Positions 34,121-44,477 of a stretch of DNA of 64,000 bases are shown piece after piece. Positions within the stretch are counted from its first letter, which is position 1. Every line of letters begins with the position of its first letter. Below the pieces are notes generated by a model. It made no database searches. It saw nothing but the letters and a program-made list of their open reading frames with translations, and was not told where the DNA came from. Source of the DNA: Gammaproteobacteria bacterium (GTDB lineage: Bacteria > Pseudomonadota > Gammaproteobacteria > Pseudomonadales > Porticoccaceae); NCBI GenBank assembly GCA_018069465.1, contig JAGPUW010000025.1, forward strand, positions 1 to 64,000. The letters are read 5' to 3'. The translations under genes and the position numbers were made by a program.

Positions 34121-36724
34121 TCAGCTTAGTTTTGCAAGCAAATCATTGGCCTGTTGTTTTTGTTCATCGCTGCCATTATTTAGCACCTCGGCAAGAATAT
34201 CCTTAGCACCCGATTCATCGCCCATTTCAACATAAGCCTGTGCTAATTCTAGTTGCGTGTTACTTTCGTCCTCGCCAAGTTCAAGATCGAGATCATCATC
34301 GCCATCAAAATCGAAGCTATCCAGGCTTAGCTCAAGCCCCTCGTCTTCTGCGCTATCAAGTTGAGTATCTTGCTGATCAACGGCAAAGCTGCTGAGATCG
34401 GGCAATTCGATTTCGTCGCTGGCCAATTCAGGCAGCTCAAACTCATCACTATCGACATCGGGTAATTCGATGACAAGGTCGGCGCTGGCTTCATCGGCCG
34501 AAATATCCGCAGATAATTCATCGAGCTCATCGGGTAAAGAAATATCACCAAACAATGCATCTTCGAGGTCTTCATCGGGCGCTTCACTGACAGTGTCTGT
34601 CGAGGCTTTAGCGGGCTTGAGATCAAGCTCCATTTCACTGAGATCGAGCTCCACATCACTGAGGTCGAGTTCGGCATCGCTCTCATTAAGATCGAGCACC
34701 AGCTCATCTGCCTCGGCCTCACTTTCATCACTGTCGAGGAAGCTACTTTCAAGGTCGGCCTCTAGTTCGGCACTGAGTAAATCGTCATCAATCGCTGCTG
34801 TAACGTCATCGGCTGGTTCAGATTGAGACTCGAGCGCATCGCTAAGATCCAACTCCAGCCCATCAATCCCCAGCTCTTCAGCGACCTGTTCTTCCAGTGT
34901 CGGCTCATGTATCGCTTCGACAACCGCCTCTTCCTGGATATTCGCCCGCAAACGATCGGCTGTCGCCGTTGCCGTGGTATCACCCAGAGCCACCAGCGTC
35001 GGATAATAGGCATCAAAACCTTTGGCATCTTGTTGTGCCGCAAACAAATCCAGTCGTTTTAAATGCAGTTTGCTATCACTCGGCGCAGCCTCGATGGCTT
35101 TTTCGATAACACTTTCAGCTTCACTAAAATTACCCAGCGACAAATAAATATCCGCTTCACCAAGTGGATCGACTTCCTCGACCACTTCCATCGGGGCTAG
35201 CTCTTCACTCTCAGGGAGGGTGAACTCAGCTTCGACCAGGGGCTCGTCGATAGCGGCTTCAGCTTCGAAGGCGCTCTCTTCCTCAAGCTCTGCACTATCG
35301 CTTTCGGTACTTAAAAAAGGCTCGACCTGCTCGGGCTCGTCTTCCTTTTTACTCTTCGCTACCAGTAACAAAACACCTAACAGTACGACCACAAACCCCA
35401 CCAGGGGCATCCAGTTAGACTGTACAAAGGTAAAAAGTCCGCTGAGCGGACCTTTAGTAGCACCAGCACTATCTGTGATAACGGGGGATGGCTCAACAGC
35501 AGCCGTTGCCGTGGCATCAGCCTCGCTAGAACCACTCTCCGCTTCACTATCCACGGCAGTAGTGTCTTGCTCGGTTTCTTTATCAGAAGTAACTCCGAGC
35601 TGAACGGCTTTTAGATCATCGCTCTCGAGCTCCAGTAGTTTCGATGTCGTGTTTAACTGAGCCTCAAGACCAGCCAGTTTTGCCTTGAGCTCGAGGTTTT
35701 CTCGTTTCGAGCGATCAAGTTCTTCCTGGGCAATACCCAGCTCATTTTGTAAGACTTCAGAAGAGGCAGAGCTACCTTCGCTGCCAGCTGTGCGACCTAA
35801 CTGCTGAGCGCTAGAGGTACTAGCTGCAGTCGGTGTCGACAGGCGCAACAAGCCATTTTGCGACTCAGCTTTTGCACTTTTGCTGGCGACAGGCACATCA
35901 CCAATCAACTCGCGGACGGCGCTTTGCTTATGCTCTTCATTCCAGGCTCGACTTTGATCAGCAACCACTTGCCTTGCTTGATCCCGGTTGATTGACTCAG
36001 CACTGGCCAAATCGGGCATGCGCAATACCGCCCCCTTCTTCAGTAAATTGGCATTGCCATTCACAAAGGCCTCAGGGTTTGCAGCGTGGATTGCCACCAT
36101 GCGTTGATACACAGTCGTTGCTTCAAGTTCAGTTCTGGAAGCAACTTTCCACAGGGTATCGCCCCCTTTAACCCGATACTGAGCGCCGCCCGTCGTGGAC
36201 CCTACGCCAGAAGCACTTGCTTGTTGTGCGGGAGCAGAGCTTGTACGTTTAGCCATTGAGCTCGATTTTTTTGTCGCGGCCGACGAAACAGCGGCATCTG
36301 TCGCGGGTGCTGCTTTGTTCGTATCAAAAACGGGCAAGTCAAGAAACAGGGTGTATTCACGCAACAAGCGACCCGATGGCCATTCCAGCTGAGCGACAAA
36401 ATCAAGGTAGGGTTCTTTAATAGATTCTTTTGAACTGACTTTAATGACGGGATGATCGACATCGGATAAGTCGGTCTTAAATTTCAGCTTTAGAAGATGG
36501 AATTCCCAGGCTGCACCAGCCCGTTCAAAATCTTCCTTTGATGCCAGGCCAACAAAAATTTGGTTTTCATCTGCATCACCGACATTAACCAGCTCAATCT
36601 CCGCATTAAAGGGTTCATCAAGTGCAGAGTGTAGCGTCAGCTCGCCCAGCCCCAGTGCAGTAACCCAGCAAGAAAAACCCAGGGCCAAAAACCCCGTCAG
36701 TACAGATGATTTACGCAACGCCAT
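34121..36724 (-). CDS. fimV: FimV-like polar assembly protein
   Basis: This encodes an 867-residue inner membrane and periplasmic protein like Pseudomonas FimV, which organises the type IV pilus and polar complexes. A signal segment is followed by a FimV N-terminal domain (LTLHSALDEPFNAEIEL), then a LysM domain with YRVKGGDTLWKVA near residue 183. A coiled coil lies at about 330-370, and a transmembrane helix near 440-458. A very acidic cytoplasmic region carries repeated ELDLSDVELDLSEMELDL, and a C-terminal FimV/TPR domain ends the protein (ELAQAYVEMGDESGAKDIL). The acidic repeats make the 34.3-34.8 kb stretch low in complexity. Confidence 0.93.
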   Translation of the reverse strand: MALRKSSVLTGFLALGFSCWVTALGLGELTLHSALDEPFNAEIELVNVGDADENQIFVGLASKEDFERAGAAWEFHLLKLKFKTDLSDVDHPVIKVSSKESIKEPYLDFVAQLEWPSGRLLREYTLFLDLPVFDTNKAAPATDAAVSSAATKKSSSMAKRTSSAPAQQASASGVGSTTGGAQYRVKGGDTLWKVASRTELEATTVYQRMVAIHAANPEAFVNGNANLLKKGAVLRMPDLASAESINRDQARQVVADQSRAWNEEHKQSAVRELIGDVPVASKSAKAESQNGLLRLSTPTAASTSSAQQLGRTAGSEGSSASSEVLQNELGIAQEELDRSKRENLELKAKLAGLEAQLNTTSKLLELESDDLKAVQLGVTSDKETEQDTTAVDSEAESGSSEADATATAAVEPSPVITDSAGATKGPLSGLFTFVQSNWMPLVGFVVVLLGVLLLVAKSKKEDEPEQVEPFLSTESDSAELEEESAFEAEAAIDEPLVEAEFTLPESEELAPMEVVEEVDPLGEADIYLSLGNFSEAESVIEKAIEAAPSDSKLHLKRLDLFAAQQDAKGFDAYYPTLVALGDTTATATADRLRANIQEEAVVEAIHEPTLEEQVAEELGIDGLELDLSDALESQSEPADDVTAAIDDDLLSAELEADLESSFLDSDESEAEADELVLDLNESDAELDLSDVELDLSEMELDLKPAKASTDTVSEAPDEDLEDALFGDISLPDELDELSADISADEASADLVIELPDVDSDEFELPELASDEIELPDLSSFAVDQQDTQLDSAEDEGLELSLDSFDFDGDDDLDLELGEDESNTQLELAQAYVEMGDESGAKDILAEVLNNGSDEQKQQANDLLAKLS

Positions 36725-36877
36725 GATCCTTTACCCTTTTTGTGTCCTTGAACTTTGACTAATTTATTGTTTGGTAGCACAGGGTTTAATTACCAGAGCA
36801 GAACGCAACTTCAGGCCCTGCAACCCCCACCACTAATAAATGTATAAGTTACAACAGTAGAAGGTTGTAAGCATTTA

Positions 36878-37903
36878 TTATAAATAGGATTCTAGCAGGA
36901 GTTGCGTAATGGCTAACGCGTTATTTGCGGCACTTTTTCGCACATTATCTGACGTGATCCACAAATTCAGCCCATTTTGACGCCCAGCGCTTTCACGGAT
37001 GCGCCCAACGCAGGTTTTATCAAATTGTTGCAAGTCCGTCACAGGTGTCGGCTGCCCGCTATGCTCTGCTCCCGCAAACAAGCTGACGCCATCTATACGG
37101 GCAAAAATTTGCACCAGCTCTTCTGCGCTCAAGGGGTAGCGAGTTTCAATCGTCACCGCCATGCCATTGCCGTAAAACACCGGTACTTGAATACAGCTCA
37201 CATCGACAGCCATGGCATCGGCTTCCAGCAGGCGCTTTAACTCACTCGCTGTACTCACCTCGGTTGTCGTATGGCCGTCGTCACCCAACTCACCAACGGC
37301 GGGAATCAGATTAAAGGCCGTCTGATGAACGAAAACCTCGGCCTCTGCCGGCTTACCACCGAGCAAACCTGCGGCCTGGCTTGCCAGCTCACCAACACCG
37401 GCCTTGCCGGCATCCGAGGCGGACATACAGGCAACCACGCTAACACTGGTAATTTCCACTTCGGCGTTGACTGGCTTGAGCAATAAAGCCAGCTCTGCGG
37501 CCAAACTGCCCGGCGTGGCAATAACGGTCTGCCCACCGAGGCTGGCAAAATCTTCACCCTGTAAACTTGCCGCAACGACTAGCGGCACACTGCTGTCAGC
37601 ACGAAAGGCCGAGGAGCAATCAATCACCGTACAACCCAGCTCAGTGGCCTGGGGTACGTATTCAATAGCAACGGCAGCCGGCACGGCAAACAGGGCTAGG
37701 CGCACCGTGGAGAAATCAAAATCGGCAAGGCCACTAATAATCGCGGGCCGCTTGGCTATCATCACCGTCTCACCGACAGAGTCCGAGCTGGCGACAGGAT
37801 AGATCTGACCGATCGCGAATTCAGTTTCACTGAGCTGCTCAATAATGGCCTCACCGACAGCGCCCGTGGCACCAATAACTGCAATATCAACAAGCTCTGA
37901 CAT
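36878..37903 (-). CDS. usg: USG-1-like aspartate-semialdehyde dehydrogenase paralogue
   Basis: This encodes a 341-residue protein homologous to aspartate-semialdehyde dehydrogenase, with the Rossmann motif IGATGAVGEAI. At the position where Asd has the catalytic Cys, this protein reads IATPGSLAAEL, so it lacks the nucleophile. This is the USG-1 paralogue known beside asd in Pseudomonas, of unclear function. It lies 48 bases after the asd stop. Confidence 0.85.
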   Translation of the reverse strand: MSELVDIAVIGATGAVGEAIIEQLSETEFAIGQIYPVASSDSVGETVMIAKRPAIISGLADFDFSTVRLALFAVPAAVAIEYVPQATELGCTVIDCSSAFRADSSVPLVVAASLQGEDFASLGGQTVIATPGSLAAELALLLKPVNAEVEITSVSVVACMSASDAGKAGVGELASQAAGLLGGKPAEAEVFVHQTAFNLIPAVGELGDDGHTTTEVSTASELKRLLEADAMAVDVSCIQVPVFYGNGMAVTIETRYPLSAEELVQIFARIDGVSLFAGAEHSGQPTPVTDLQQFDKTCVGRIRESAGRQNGLNLWITSDNVRKSAANNALAITQLLLESYL

Positions 37904-37951
37904 TTACTACTCCGCTTATGGCCTGAGATGGCCCTGTATGTGAATAAAGAA

Positions 37952-39064
37952 CTATTGATCTAAGAGGATGCGCAGCATACGACGCAGTGGCTCTGCCGCA
38001 CCCCACAGTAACTGGTCACCAACGGTGAAGGCCGAGAGATAGGTCGGCCCCATATTCATTTTTCGCAATCGACCGACGGGAACCTGTAATTTCCCACTGA
38101 CCATCGCTGGCGACAACTCACGCAAGCTGTCCTCTCGGTGATTACCGATCACCTTAACCCAATCATTAGCATTGGCCAGCAAAGCTTCGATATCGGCCAT
38201 CGGCAGATCTTGTTTGAGCTTGATGGTTAGAGCCTGACTGTGACTGCGCATGGCGCCGATGCGCACACATAAACCATCCAGAGGAATGGGATCACTTTCA
38301 CGGCCGAGAATTTTGTTGGTTTCGGCCTGGCCCTTCCACTCTTCACGGCTTTGACCGTTTTCCAGCTCCGTGTCGATCCACGGCAACAAGCTACCCGCCA
38401 GAGGGAAGCCAAAATTAGCCGTCGGCATGGCCTCGCTGTTGATAAAGGTCGACACTTTGCGATCGATATCCAAAATAGCGGCGCCAGGGTCTGCCAATTC
38501 GCTGCCGACATGGTCGTGAATGGCACCCATTTGGCCAATCAATTCACGCATATTCTGCGCCCCGGCACCGGAGGCCGCCTGATAGGTCATGGCGCTGGCC
38601 CATTCAACATGGCCGCCGGCAAACAAGCCACCGAGGGCCATTAACATCAGGCTGACGGTACAGTTACCGCCGACAAAACAATTGCCGCCCTGCGCCAGTG
38701 CCTGCTCGATGACCGGGCTGTTTACCGGGTCGAGCACAATCACCGCCTCGTCAGCCATGCGCAGCGCCGATGCCGCATCAATCCAGGCACCCTTCCAGCC
38801 CGCAGCTCGCAGCTTTGGGTAAACCTCTTTGGTGTAATCGCCGCCCTGGCAGGTCAGCACAATGTCCATCGCCTGCAAGGCATGAATATCGAAGGCATCC
38901 GCCAGCGGCGGCACATCCTGACCAATAGCCGGTCCCGGCTGACCCTTCTGTGAGGTGGTAAAAAATAGCGGCTCGATGAGACTAAAATCGTTCTCCTCCA
39001 GCATTCGCTCGACCAGCACAGAGCCGACCATGCCCCGCCAACCAACAATTCCCACTCGCTTCAT
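37952..39064 (-). CDS. asd: Aspartate-semialdehyde dehydrogenase Asd
   Basis: This encodes a protein of about 370 residues that reduces aspartyl phosphate to aspartate semialdehyde for lysine, threonine and methionine synthesis. It begins [17 protein letters not shown], the form typical of E. coli-type Asd. The catalytic Cys lies in [12 protein letters not shown], and [15 protein letters not shown] is the substrate segment. The ATG at 39064 is preferred over an in-frame start at 39082 because it gives the family N-terminus. leuD lies 72 bases upstream, where leuB would be expected. Confidence 0.95.
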   Translation of the reverse strand: MKRVGIVGWRGMVGSVLVERMLEENDFSLIEPLFFTTSQKGQPGPAIGQDVPPLADAFDIHALQAMDIVLTCQGGDYTKEVYPKLRAAGWKGAWIDAASALRMADEAVIVLDPVNSPVIEQALAQGGNCFVGGNCTVSLMLMALGGLFAGGHVEWASAMTYQAASGAGAQNMRELIGQMGAIHDHVGSELADPGAAILDIDRKVSTFINSEAMPTANFGFPLAGSLLPWIDTELENGQSREEWKGQAETNKILGRESDPIPLDGLCVRIGAMRSHSQALTIKLKQDLPMADIEALLANANDWVKVIGNHREDSLRELSPAMVSGKLQVPVGRLRKMNMGPTYLSAFTVGDQLLWGAAEPLRRMLRILLDQ

Positions 39065-39136
39065 ATTTAAACTACCAAACAATTAATTAACAACAGGTTA
39101 CATAAATTACTTAAAGTTATATTTAGGTAATATTAA

Positions 39137-39784
39137 CTACAGCGCACCGAATAACCAGGGGCTATTTACACGCCACTGTTGCTCGAAGGCTGCGATGCTA
39201 TCGGCGTCCTGCAAGGTCAGACCAATCTCATCGAGCCCCTCCAGCAGGCATTGCTTGTAAAAAGCGTCTATCTCGAAGCTCAGGCTAGTGCCGTCGGGCA
39301 GGCTAATGCTCTGCTGCTGAAGATCGACAAGCAACTCGTAACCCTCATTGGCCTCCAGAGCAAGAAACAAACTCTCTACAATATCTTTCGATAAAACAAT
39401 GGGTAACAAGCCATTCTTAAAGCAGTTGTTATAAAAAATATCGGCAAAACTTGAGGCGATGACTACGCGAAAACCGTAGTCATCCAAAGCCCAGGGCGCG
39501 TGCTCACGACTGGAACCACAGCCGAAGTTTTCTCGCGCCAGTAAAATAGAGGCGCCTTTGTAACGCGGCCAGTTTAAGGGAAAGTCCTTATTCAAAGGTC
39601 GGTTACTGGCGTCCTGATCGGGTAGGCCTTCGTCGAGATAACGCAACTCATCGAACAAGTTGGGGCCAAAGCCACTGCGCTTGATCGACTTCAAAAACTG
39701 CTTGGGAATGATCATGTCAGTGTCGACATTGGCGCGATCTATCGGGGCCACGAGGCCGGTGTGTTGTTTAAAGCTTTTCATCAT
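39137..39784 (-). CDS. leuD: 3-isopropylmalate dehydratase small subunit LeuD
   Basis: This encodes a 215-residue small subunit of isopropylmalate isomerase in leucine synthesis. [12 protein letters not shown] and [18 protein letters not shown] are signatures. GAGGA precedes the paired ATG codons at 39784 and 39781. It follows leuC by six bases and forms one operon with it. Confidence 0.97.
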   Translation of the reverse strand: MMKSFKQHTGLVAPIDRANVDTDMIIPKQFLKSIKRSGFGPNLFDELRYLDEGLPDQDASNRPLNKDFPLNWPRYKGASILLARENFGCGSSREHAPWALDDYGFRVVIASSFADIFYNNCFKNGLLPIVLSKDIVESLFLALEANEGYELLVDLQQQSISLPDGTSLSFEIDAFYKQCLLEGLDEIGLTLQDADSIAAFEQQWRVNSPWLFGAL

Positions 39785-39790
39785 TCGTCC

Positions 39791-41227
39791 TCAAGTTGTC
39801 TCAGTCGACATTAATTCACGCACATCCACGAAGTGCCCGGCCACTGCGGCCGCTGCGGCCATCGCGGGGCTCACCAAATGGGTGCGACCGCCTTTGCCCT
39901 GACGCCCTTCAAAATTGCGATTGGAGGTCGAGGCACAGTGCTCACCGGCACCCAGTTTATCGGCGTTCATCGCCAGGCACATCGAACAGCCGGGCTCGCG
40001 CCATTCCATTCCGGCGTCGATAAAGATCTGGTCGAGCTGCTCGGCCTCGGCCTGAGCTTTAACCGCCTGTGAGCCGGGCACAATCAGTACCTGTTTTACA
40101 TTGGCCGCGACCTTGCGTCCCCTGGCCACATCTGCGGCAGCGCGTAAGTCTTCGATTCGGGAGTTGGTGCAGGAGCCAATAAAGACCCGATCAACCTTGA
40201 TATCCGTCAACTTCTGACCCACCTGCAGGTCCATATATTGCAGCGCACGGATGGCACCTTCGCGCTTCACCGGGTCTTCCATTTGCTCGGGATCTGGCAC
40301 CACCGCACTCACCGGCAGCACCATTTCGGGGGATGTTCCCCAGCTCACCTGAGGCTGAATATCCGCGCCCTGAAATTCGACGACGGCATCAAACACGGCG
40401 TCGTTATCACTGTGCAAGGTCTGCCAGTTGGCCACAGCAGCGGGCCACACATCATCGCTCGGGGCGTACTTACGGCCTTTCACGTAATCGAGTGTGATGT
40501 CATCGACAGCGACCATGCCGACGCGGGCGCCGGCTTCAATCGCCATATTGCACACCGTCATGCGCCCTTCCATCGACATCTTGCGGAAAACCTCACCGCC
40601 AAACTCCATGGCATAACCGGTACCACCCGCGGTACCGAGTCGAGCAATCACCGCCAGCACCACATCTTTAGCCGTCACACCGGTGCCGAGTTCGCCATCC
40701 ACCCTGACCAGCATGTTCTTCATTTTCTTCGCCACCAGGCACTGGCTCGCCAGCACGTGTTCGACCTCGGAAGTGCCGATACCGTGGGCCAGTGCGCCGA
40801 GGGCGCCGTGGGTCGCCGTGTGGGAGTCACCACAAACGACCGTCATGCCCGGCAGTGTGGCGCCCTGTTCGGGGCCAATCACGTGGACAATACCCTGACC
40901 AGCATCATTCATTTTGAATTCGGTAATGCCAAAAGCCTCGCAGTTATCGTCGAGGGTTTGCACCTGTATGCGCGCTACTTTATCGGTGATGGCGGCAATA
41001 CCACCCGCCCGCTCGGCAGGGGTCGTCGGCACATTGTGATCGGCTGTCGCCAAATTGGCATCGATACGCCAGGGCTTGCGACCGGCGAGGCGCAGGCCTT
41101 CAAAAGCCTGAGGCGATGTCACCTCGTGCAGCAGGTGGCGGTCGATGTAAAGCAGGGCCGAACCATCGTCGCGCTGCTTGACCAGGTGAGAATCCCAGAG
41201 TTTGTCGTATAAGGTAAGGCCAGCCAT
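39791..41227 (-). CDS. leuC: 3-isopropylmalate dehydratase large subunit LeuC
   Basis: This encodes a protein of about 478 residues, an aconitase-family 4Fe-4S enzyme. Cluster ligands are the Cys in [14 protein letters not shown] and the two in GCSMCLAMN. The start at 41227 is chosen because GGAG sits seven bases upstream; a start at 41239 adds only four residues. It is divergent from a LysR-type regulator, which probably controls it through the shared 117-bp region. Confidence 0.97.
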   Translation of the reverse strand: MAGLTLYDKLWDSHLVKQRDDGSALLYIDRHLLHEVTSPQAFEGLRLAGRKPWRIDANLATADHNVPTTPAERAGGIAAITDKVARIQVQTLDDNCEAFGITEFKMNDAGQGIVHVIGPEQGATLPGMTVVCGDSHTATHGALGALAHGIGTSEVEHVLASQCLVAKKMKNMLVRVDGELGTGVTAKDVVLAVIARLGTAGGTGYAMEFGGEVFRKMSMEGRMTVCNMAIEAGARVGMVAVDDITLDYVKGRKYAPSDDVWPAAVANWQTLHSDNDAVFDAVVEFQGADIQPQVSWGTSPEMVLPVSAVVPDPEQMEDPVKREGAIRALQYMDLQVGQKLTDIKVDRVFIGSCTNSRIEDLRAAADVARGRKVAANVKQVLIVPGSQAVKAQAEAEQLDQIFIDAGMEWREPGCSMCLAMNADKLGAGEHCASTSNRNFEGRQGKGGRTHLVSPAMAAAAAVAGHFVDVRELMSTETT

Positions 41228-41307
41228 TGCTTTCTCCACATGTTAACGATGATTGAATTTTAGAGTCGCAAAGCCAATAAAACAAATTTATAATTCTTAT
41301 CATTTGG

Positions 41308-41322
41308 ATTCCAATCTGGAAT
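41308..41322. promoter_or_regulatory. Candidate LysR-type operator between leuC and the regulator
   Basis: ATTCCAATCTGGAAT is a 15-bp inverted repeat with the T-N11-A form of LysR boxes. It sits 22 bases before the regulator start and about 80 bases from the leuC start. This is the usual place for a site controlling both genes. Confidence 0.5.
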
Positions 41323-41344
41323 GCGAAGCCATTGATGAGTACCC

Positions 41345-42226
41345 ATGGACACACAATTGCTCGACGCCTTTATTGCCGTGGTTGAAAGCGGCTCTTTCTC
41401 CGTCGCCGCCGAGCGGGTTCATTTAACCCAGCCCGCCGTCAGTAAGCGCATTGCCCTGCTCGAACAACAGCTCGACTGCAAGCTGTTTGACCGCATCGCC
41501 CGCAATGTTAGTCTCACCGAGGCTGGCGAGGCGCTGCTGCCCCGAGCACGCAATATTTTGCTCGACGTTGCAGAAACCCGCCAAAGTATTCGCGATCTGT
41601 CGGGCACCGTGGCTGGCACTTTGCGCCTCGCCATCAGCCACCATATTGGCCTGCATCGCCTGCCCTCCGTGCTCAAAGAGTTCACCACCCGCCACCCCAA
41701 TGTGAGGGTCGACATCGACTTTATGGAGTCCGAGACAGCCTACGAAGCGGTGCGCCAGGGCCGCTTTGAAATTGCAGTAATCACCCTCGCACCCGAGCAA
41801 CACCCCAGCTTACAAGCCTTCCCCCTGTGGCTTGACCACTTGCAGTTAGTGGTGGCACCCGATCATCCGTTGAGTGAGGTGGCCAGGCTCGATGTCGCAG
41901 ACCTCGGCCACTACCCCGCCATTCTGCCCGACCTGTCGACCTATACCGGCCGTAAAATCAAACAGTTCTTTGATCAGCGCGACTGCAAACTTTCGACCAG
42001 TATTGCCACCAACTATCTTGAGACCATCAAAATGATGGTCTCCGTCGGCCTCGGCTGGAGCATGCTGCCCGCCATCATGATCGACGACAGCCTGCGCCAG
42101 CTCAACTGCAAAGGCCTCGCCCTTGAGCGCACACTGGGCTACATCCACCATCAGAACCGCAGTCTGTCGAATGCTGCCAAGGCATTTATTGAATTACTTT
42201 GCCACTCCAGCAGTGCTGAGCAATGA
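41345..42226 (+). CDS. LysR family transcriptional regulator (leuC-linked)
   Basis: This encodes a 293-residue LysR regulator. An N-terminal winged helix-turn-helix (SFSVAAERVHLTQPAVSKRI, residues 19-38) is followed by a substrate-binding domain from about residue 90. An equivalent divergent LysR gene is found beside leuC in Pseudomonas, so control of leucine synthesis genes is likely. Its stop overlaps the mnmC start by four bases. Confidence 0.92.
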   Translation: MDTQLLDAFIAVVESGSFSVAAERVHLTQPAVSKRIALLEQQLDCKLFDRIARNVSLTEAGEALLPRARNILLDVAETRQSIRDLSGTVAGTLRLAISHHIGLHRLPSVLKEFTTRHPNVRVDIDFMESETAYEAVRQGRFEIAVITLAPEQHPSLQAFPLWLDHLQLVVAPDHPLSEVARLDVADLGHYPAILPDLSTYTGRKIKQFFDQRDCKLSTSIATNYLETIKMMVSVGLGWSMLPAIMIDDSLRQLNCKGLALERTLGYIHHQNRSLSNAAKAFIELLCHSSSAEQ

Positions 42227-44286
42227 GTAAGAAACTGGCAGAAATAACCCCCGCTCAGCTCACCCCGGAGCATTATTCCCGGGCCTCTAAAATGGCAGAG
42301 CACCAACAAGCTTTTATCGAGCACAATAAACTGCGCCAGCGTTGGCAGGCCCTCGACCCACAAATAAACACCACCTTTGTGATTGGCGAAACCCGTTTTG
42401 GGGCAGGCCAGAACTTTTTAGCCGCCGCCGAGCTGTGGCTAAAAAGTGCACCCGCCACCGCCAAACTGCATTTTATCGCCCTCGAAGCAGCGCCCCTTTG
42501 CAGGTCTGACCTCAAACATGCCCTGCAACAAGAGACTCAAGTTAGCGCGCTGGCAAGGCAGTTGCTTGCACACTATCCGCTGTTAAGCCCTGGCTTTCAT
42601 CGCCTCTTCTTTGCCGAGCAGCGCATTTGTTTAACACTCATTTTTGTCGATGCTGACTGCCCTTCACACGAAGCTCTGGCGCAACTGCGGCCCAGCCTGC
42701 ATCCCAGCGCGCAGCGCATAAAAACGACTGTCGATGCCTGGTTTCTTAATAACACGGTGACTGAAGCACTCTGCGAGCAGCTCGCCTATTTCAGTCATAC
42801 AGGCAGTACTCTGGTCAGCCTCAATGCCGACGAGCCCATAAAAAAAACATTACACAACATTGGCTTTACCCTTAACACAGCACCCAGCCCGAAGGGCAAG
42901 CAAGCCCTGCTCTACGGCCAGTGGCACGCGAACACCGCTAAAATAGACACTGGAGCTGAAGTAGAGAGCAGCCCAGCAACGCCCTCCCCATCCCGGTCTA
43001 AGCGCAGGACACGCCACCAGAACCCCTGGCATATCAGCGCCGCACCCCACCGCTCCGCATCGCGACACGCGGCCATTATCGGCGGGGGGATAGCCGCTTG
43101 CACCACAGCAGCGGCATTGGCACAGCGCGGCTGGCGGGTCACTTTATACGAGCGGCACAAAAACCTCGCTAGCGAGGGCTCCGGCAACCCCCAGGGTATT
43201 GTCTACCCCAAGTTATCGCCCAAGTCCTCCGTATTAAGTCGCATTAATTTATCGGCCATTCAATTTGCCAGTCGCTTTTATCAAGACTTTTGGCAGACAC
43301 CGGCCGATCGTGGGCAGCTCGGCCAACAATGCGGCGTCTTAGTGCTACCCGAAAATACAAAACAAACAGCCACGTTTAAAACCATTGGCAATAATTTCAA
43401 GCGGCAAAAAGAATTTATTCAATTACTCAATAAAAGCGCGATAGAAAACATTTCTGGTCTGCCAATCGATGCCCCAATCGGCCTCTACTACCCACAACTT
43501 GGCTGGCTAAATCCGCCCAAGGTTTGTCAGGCACTGGTCGCGCATCCGCTTATCCGCGTGGAACAGGCGAACATTACAGGTTTGAATTACCACAGCCCAT
43601 CATCGAGCTGGCAATTAAGTAATAAAGACAAGGGGGACTTTGCCACTGCCGATACGGTGGTACTGGCCACGAGCACATCGACAGGGCAGTTTAGCCAAAC
43701 AAAGCACTTGCCGATTAAAGCCATTCGCGGGCAGATATCTGTTGCGCCGCGTAGCAGTAACAAGCAACAACTAAAGACCGTGCTCTGCGGTGCTGGTTAT
43801 ATCGCCCCCGCCGACAACGGGCAATACACCTTTGGCGCCAGCTACAACCTCAACAATAGCCGTCTTGATATCTGTGTTGAGGACCATCAACACAATATTG
43901 ACCTGCTGGAACAAAGCGCCAGCGGACTGGCCAATACATTGCAGATACCGGCGGCGGAACAACTCAGTGGACGTGCCGCACTGCGCTGTACCACCCTCGA
44001 CTATTTACCCATTGTTGGCCCGGCACCGATTTATGAGCATTTTCTTGAGGATTATGCCGATCTGCGTCGCGATGCCAGCACTGACATTTCTCGCCCCGGG
44101 CAATACTGGCCAGGGCTTTTTATACACTGCGGCCTGGGTTCGCGAGGCCTGGGCTATGCTCCCCTTGGCGCTGAATTATTGGCCAGCCAAATTAATGGTG
44201 AGCCAGCGGCGCTGGAGCGGGAATTACTCACCGCACTCAACCCCGCGCGCTTTATTATTCGCGATTTAAAACGCCGCAAAATATAA
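42223..44286 (+). CDS. mnmC: MnmC-like tRNA 5-methylaminomethyl-2-thiouridine enzyme
   Basis: This encodes a 687-residue homologue of bifunctional MnmC. The C-terminal FAD oxidoreductase (MnmC1) is intact, with IIGGGIAACTTAAALAQRG near residue 285, GSGNPQGIVYPKLS, and GLGSRGLGYAPLGAELLAS at the end; it removes the carboxymethyl group. The N-terminal methyltransferase (MnmC2, about 1-245) is weak: the SAM loop reads ETRFGAGQNFL instead of ETGFGTGLNFL, and DAWFLN replaces the usual DAWFLDGFAPAKNP. Methyltransferase activity may be lost. Start at ATG 42223, overlapping the LysR stop. Confidence 0.85.
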   Translation: MSKKLAEITPAQLTPEHYSRASKMAEHQQAFIEHNKLRQRWQALDPQINTTFVIGETRFGAGQNFLAAAELWLKSAPATAKLHFIALEAAPLCRSDLKHALQQETQVSALARQLLAHYPLLSPGFHRLFFAEQRICLTLIFVDADCPSHEALAQLRPSLHPSAQRIKTTVDAWFLNNTVTEALCEQLAYFSHTGSTLVSLNADEPIKKTLHNIGFTLNTAPSPKGKQALLYGQWHANTAKIDTGAEVESSPATPSPSRSKRRTRHQNPWHISAAPHRSASRHAAIIGGGIAACTTAAALAQRGWRVTLYERHKNLASEGSGNPQGIVYPKLSPKSSVLSRINLSAIQFASRFYQDFWQTPADRGQLGQQCGVLVLPENTKQTATFKTIGNNFKRQKEFIQLLNKSAIENISGLPIDAPIGLYYPQLGWLNPPKVCQALVAHPLIRVEQANITGLNYHSPSSSWQLSNKDKGDFATADTVVLATSTSTGQFSQTKHLPIKAIRGQISVAPRSSNKQQLKTVLCGAGYIAPADNGQYTFGASYNLNNSRLDICVEDHQHNIDLLEQSASGLANTLQIPAAEQLSGRAALRCTTLDYLPIVGPAPIYEHFLEDYADLRRDASTDISRPGQYWPGLFIHCGLGSRGLGYAPLGAELLASQINGEPAALERELLTALNPARFIIRDLKRRKI

Positions 44287-44477
44287 TATTAATTCAGCCC
44301 AAATCCAGGCACTGGTTTGCTGTCAAAGGGATTAAACATCCGCCACTCTTGCCAGTAGTAATTTGCTGTCAATTCCGTTTAACTGTATACGCACTATCCC
44401 TCTTACTAAAAAATTTATAAACGTGGGGGATATAAAAATTATAAATGATAAAACTCACCAATACAGAGGCCACTACC

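Noticed and set aside
34300-34830. Repetitive acidic sequence that could be taken for a satellite array
   Set aside because: It is the in-frame ELDLS-type region of FimV, a known low-complexity feature of that family.
40238-41212. A 324-codon open frame antisense to leuC
   Set aside because: It is His-rich and Gly-rich, as expected from the reverse of a high-GC reading frame, and leuC is complete on the other strand.
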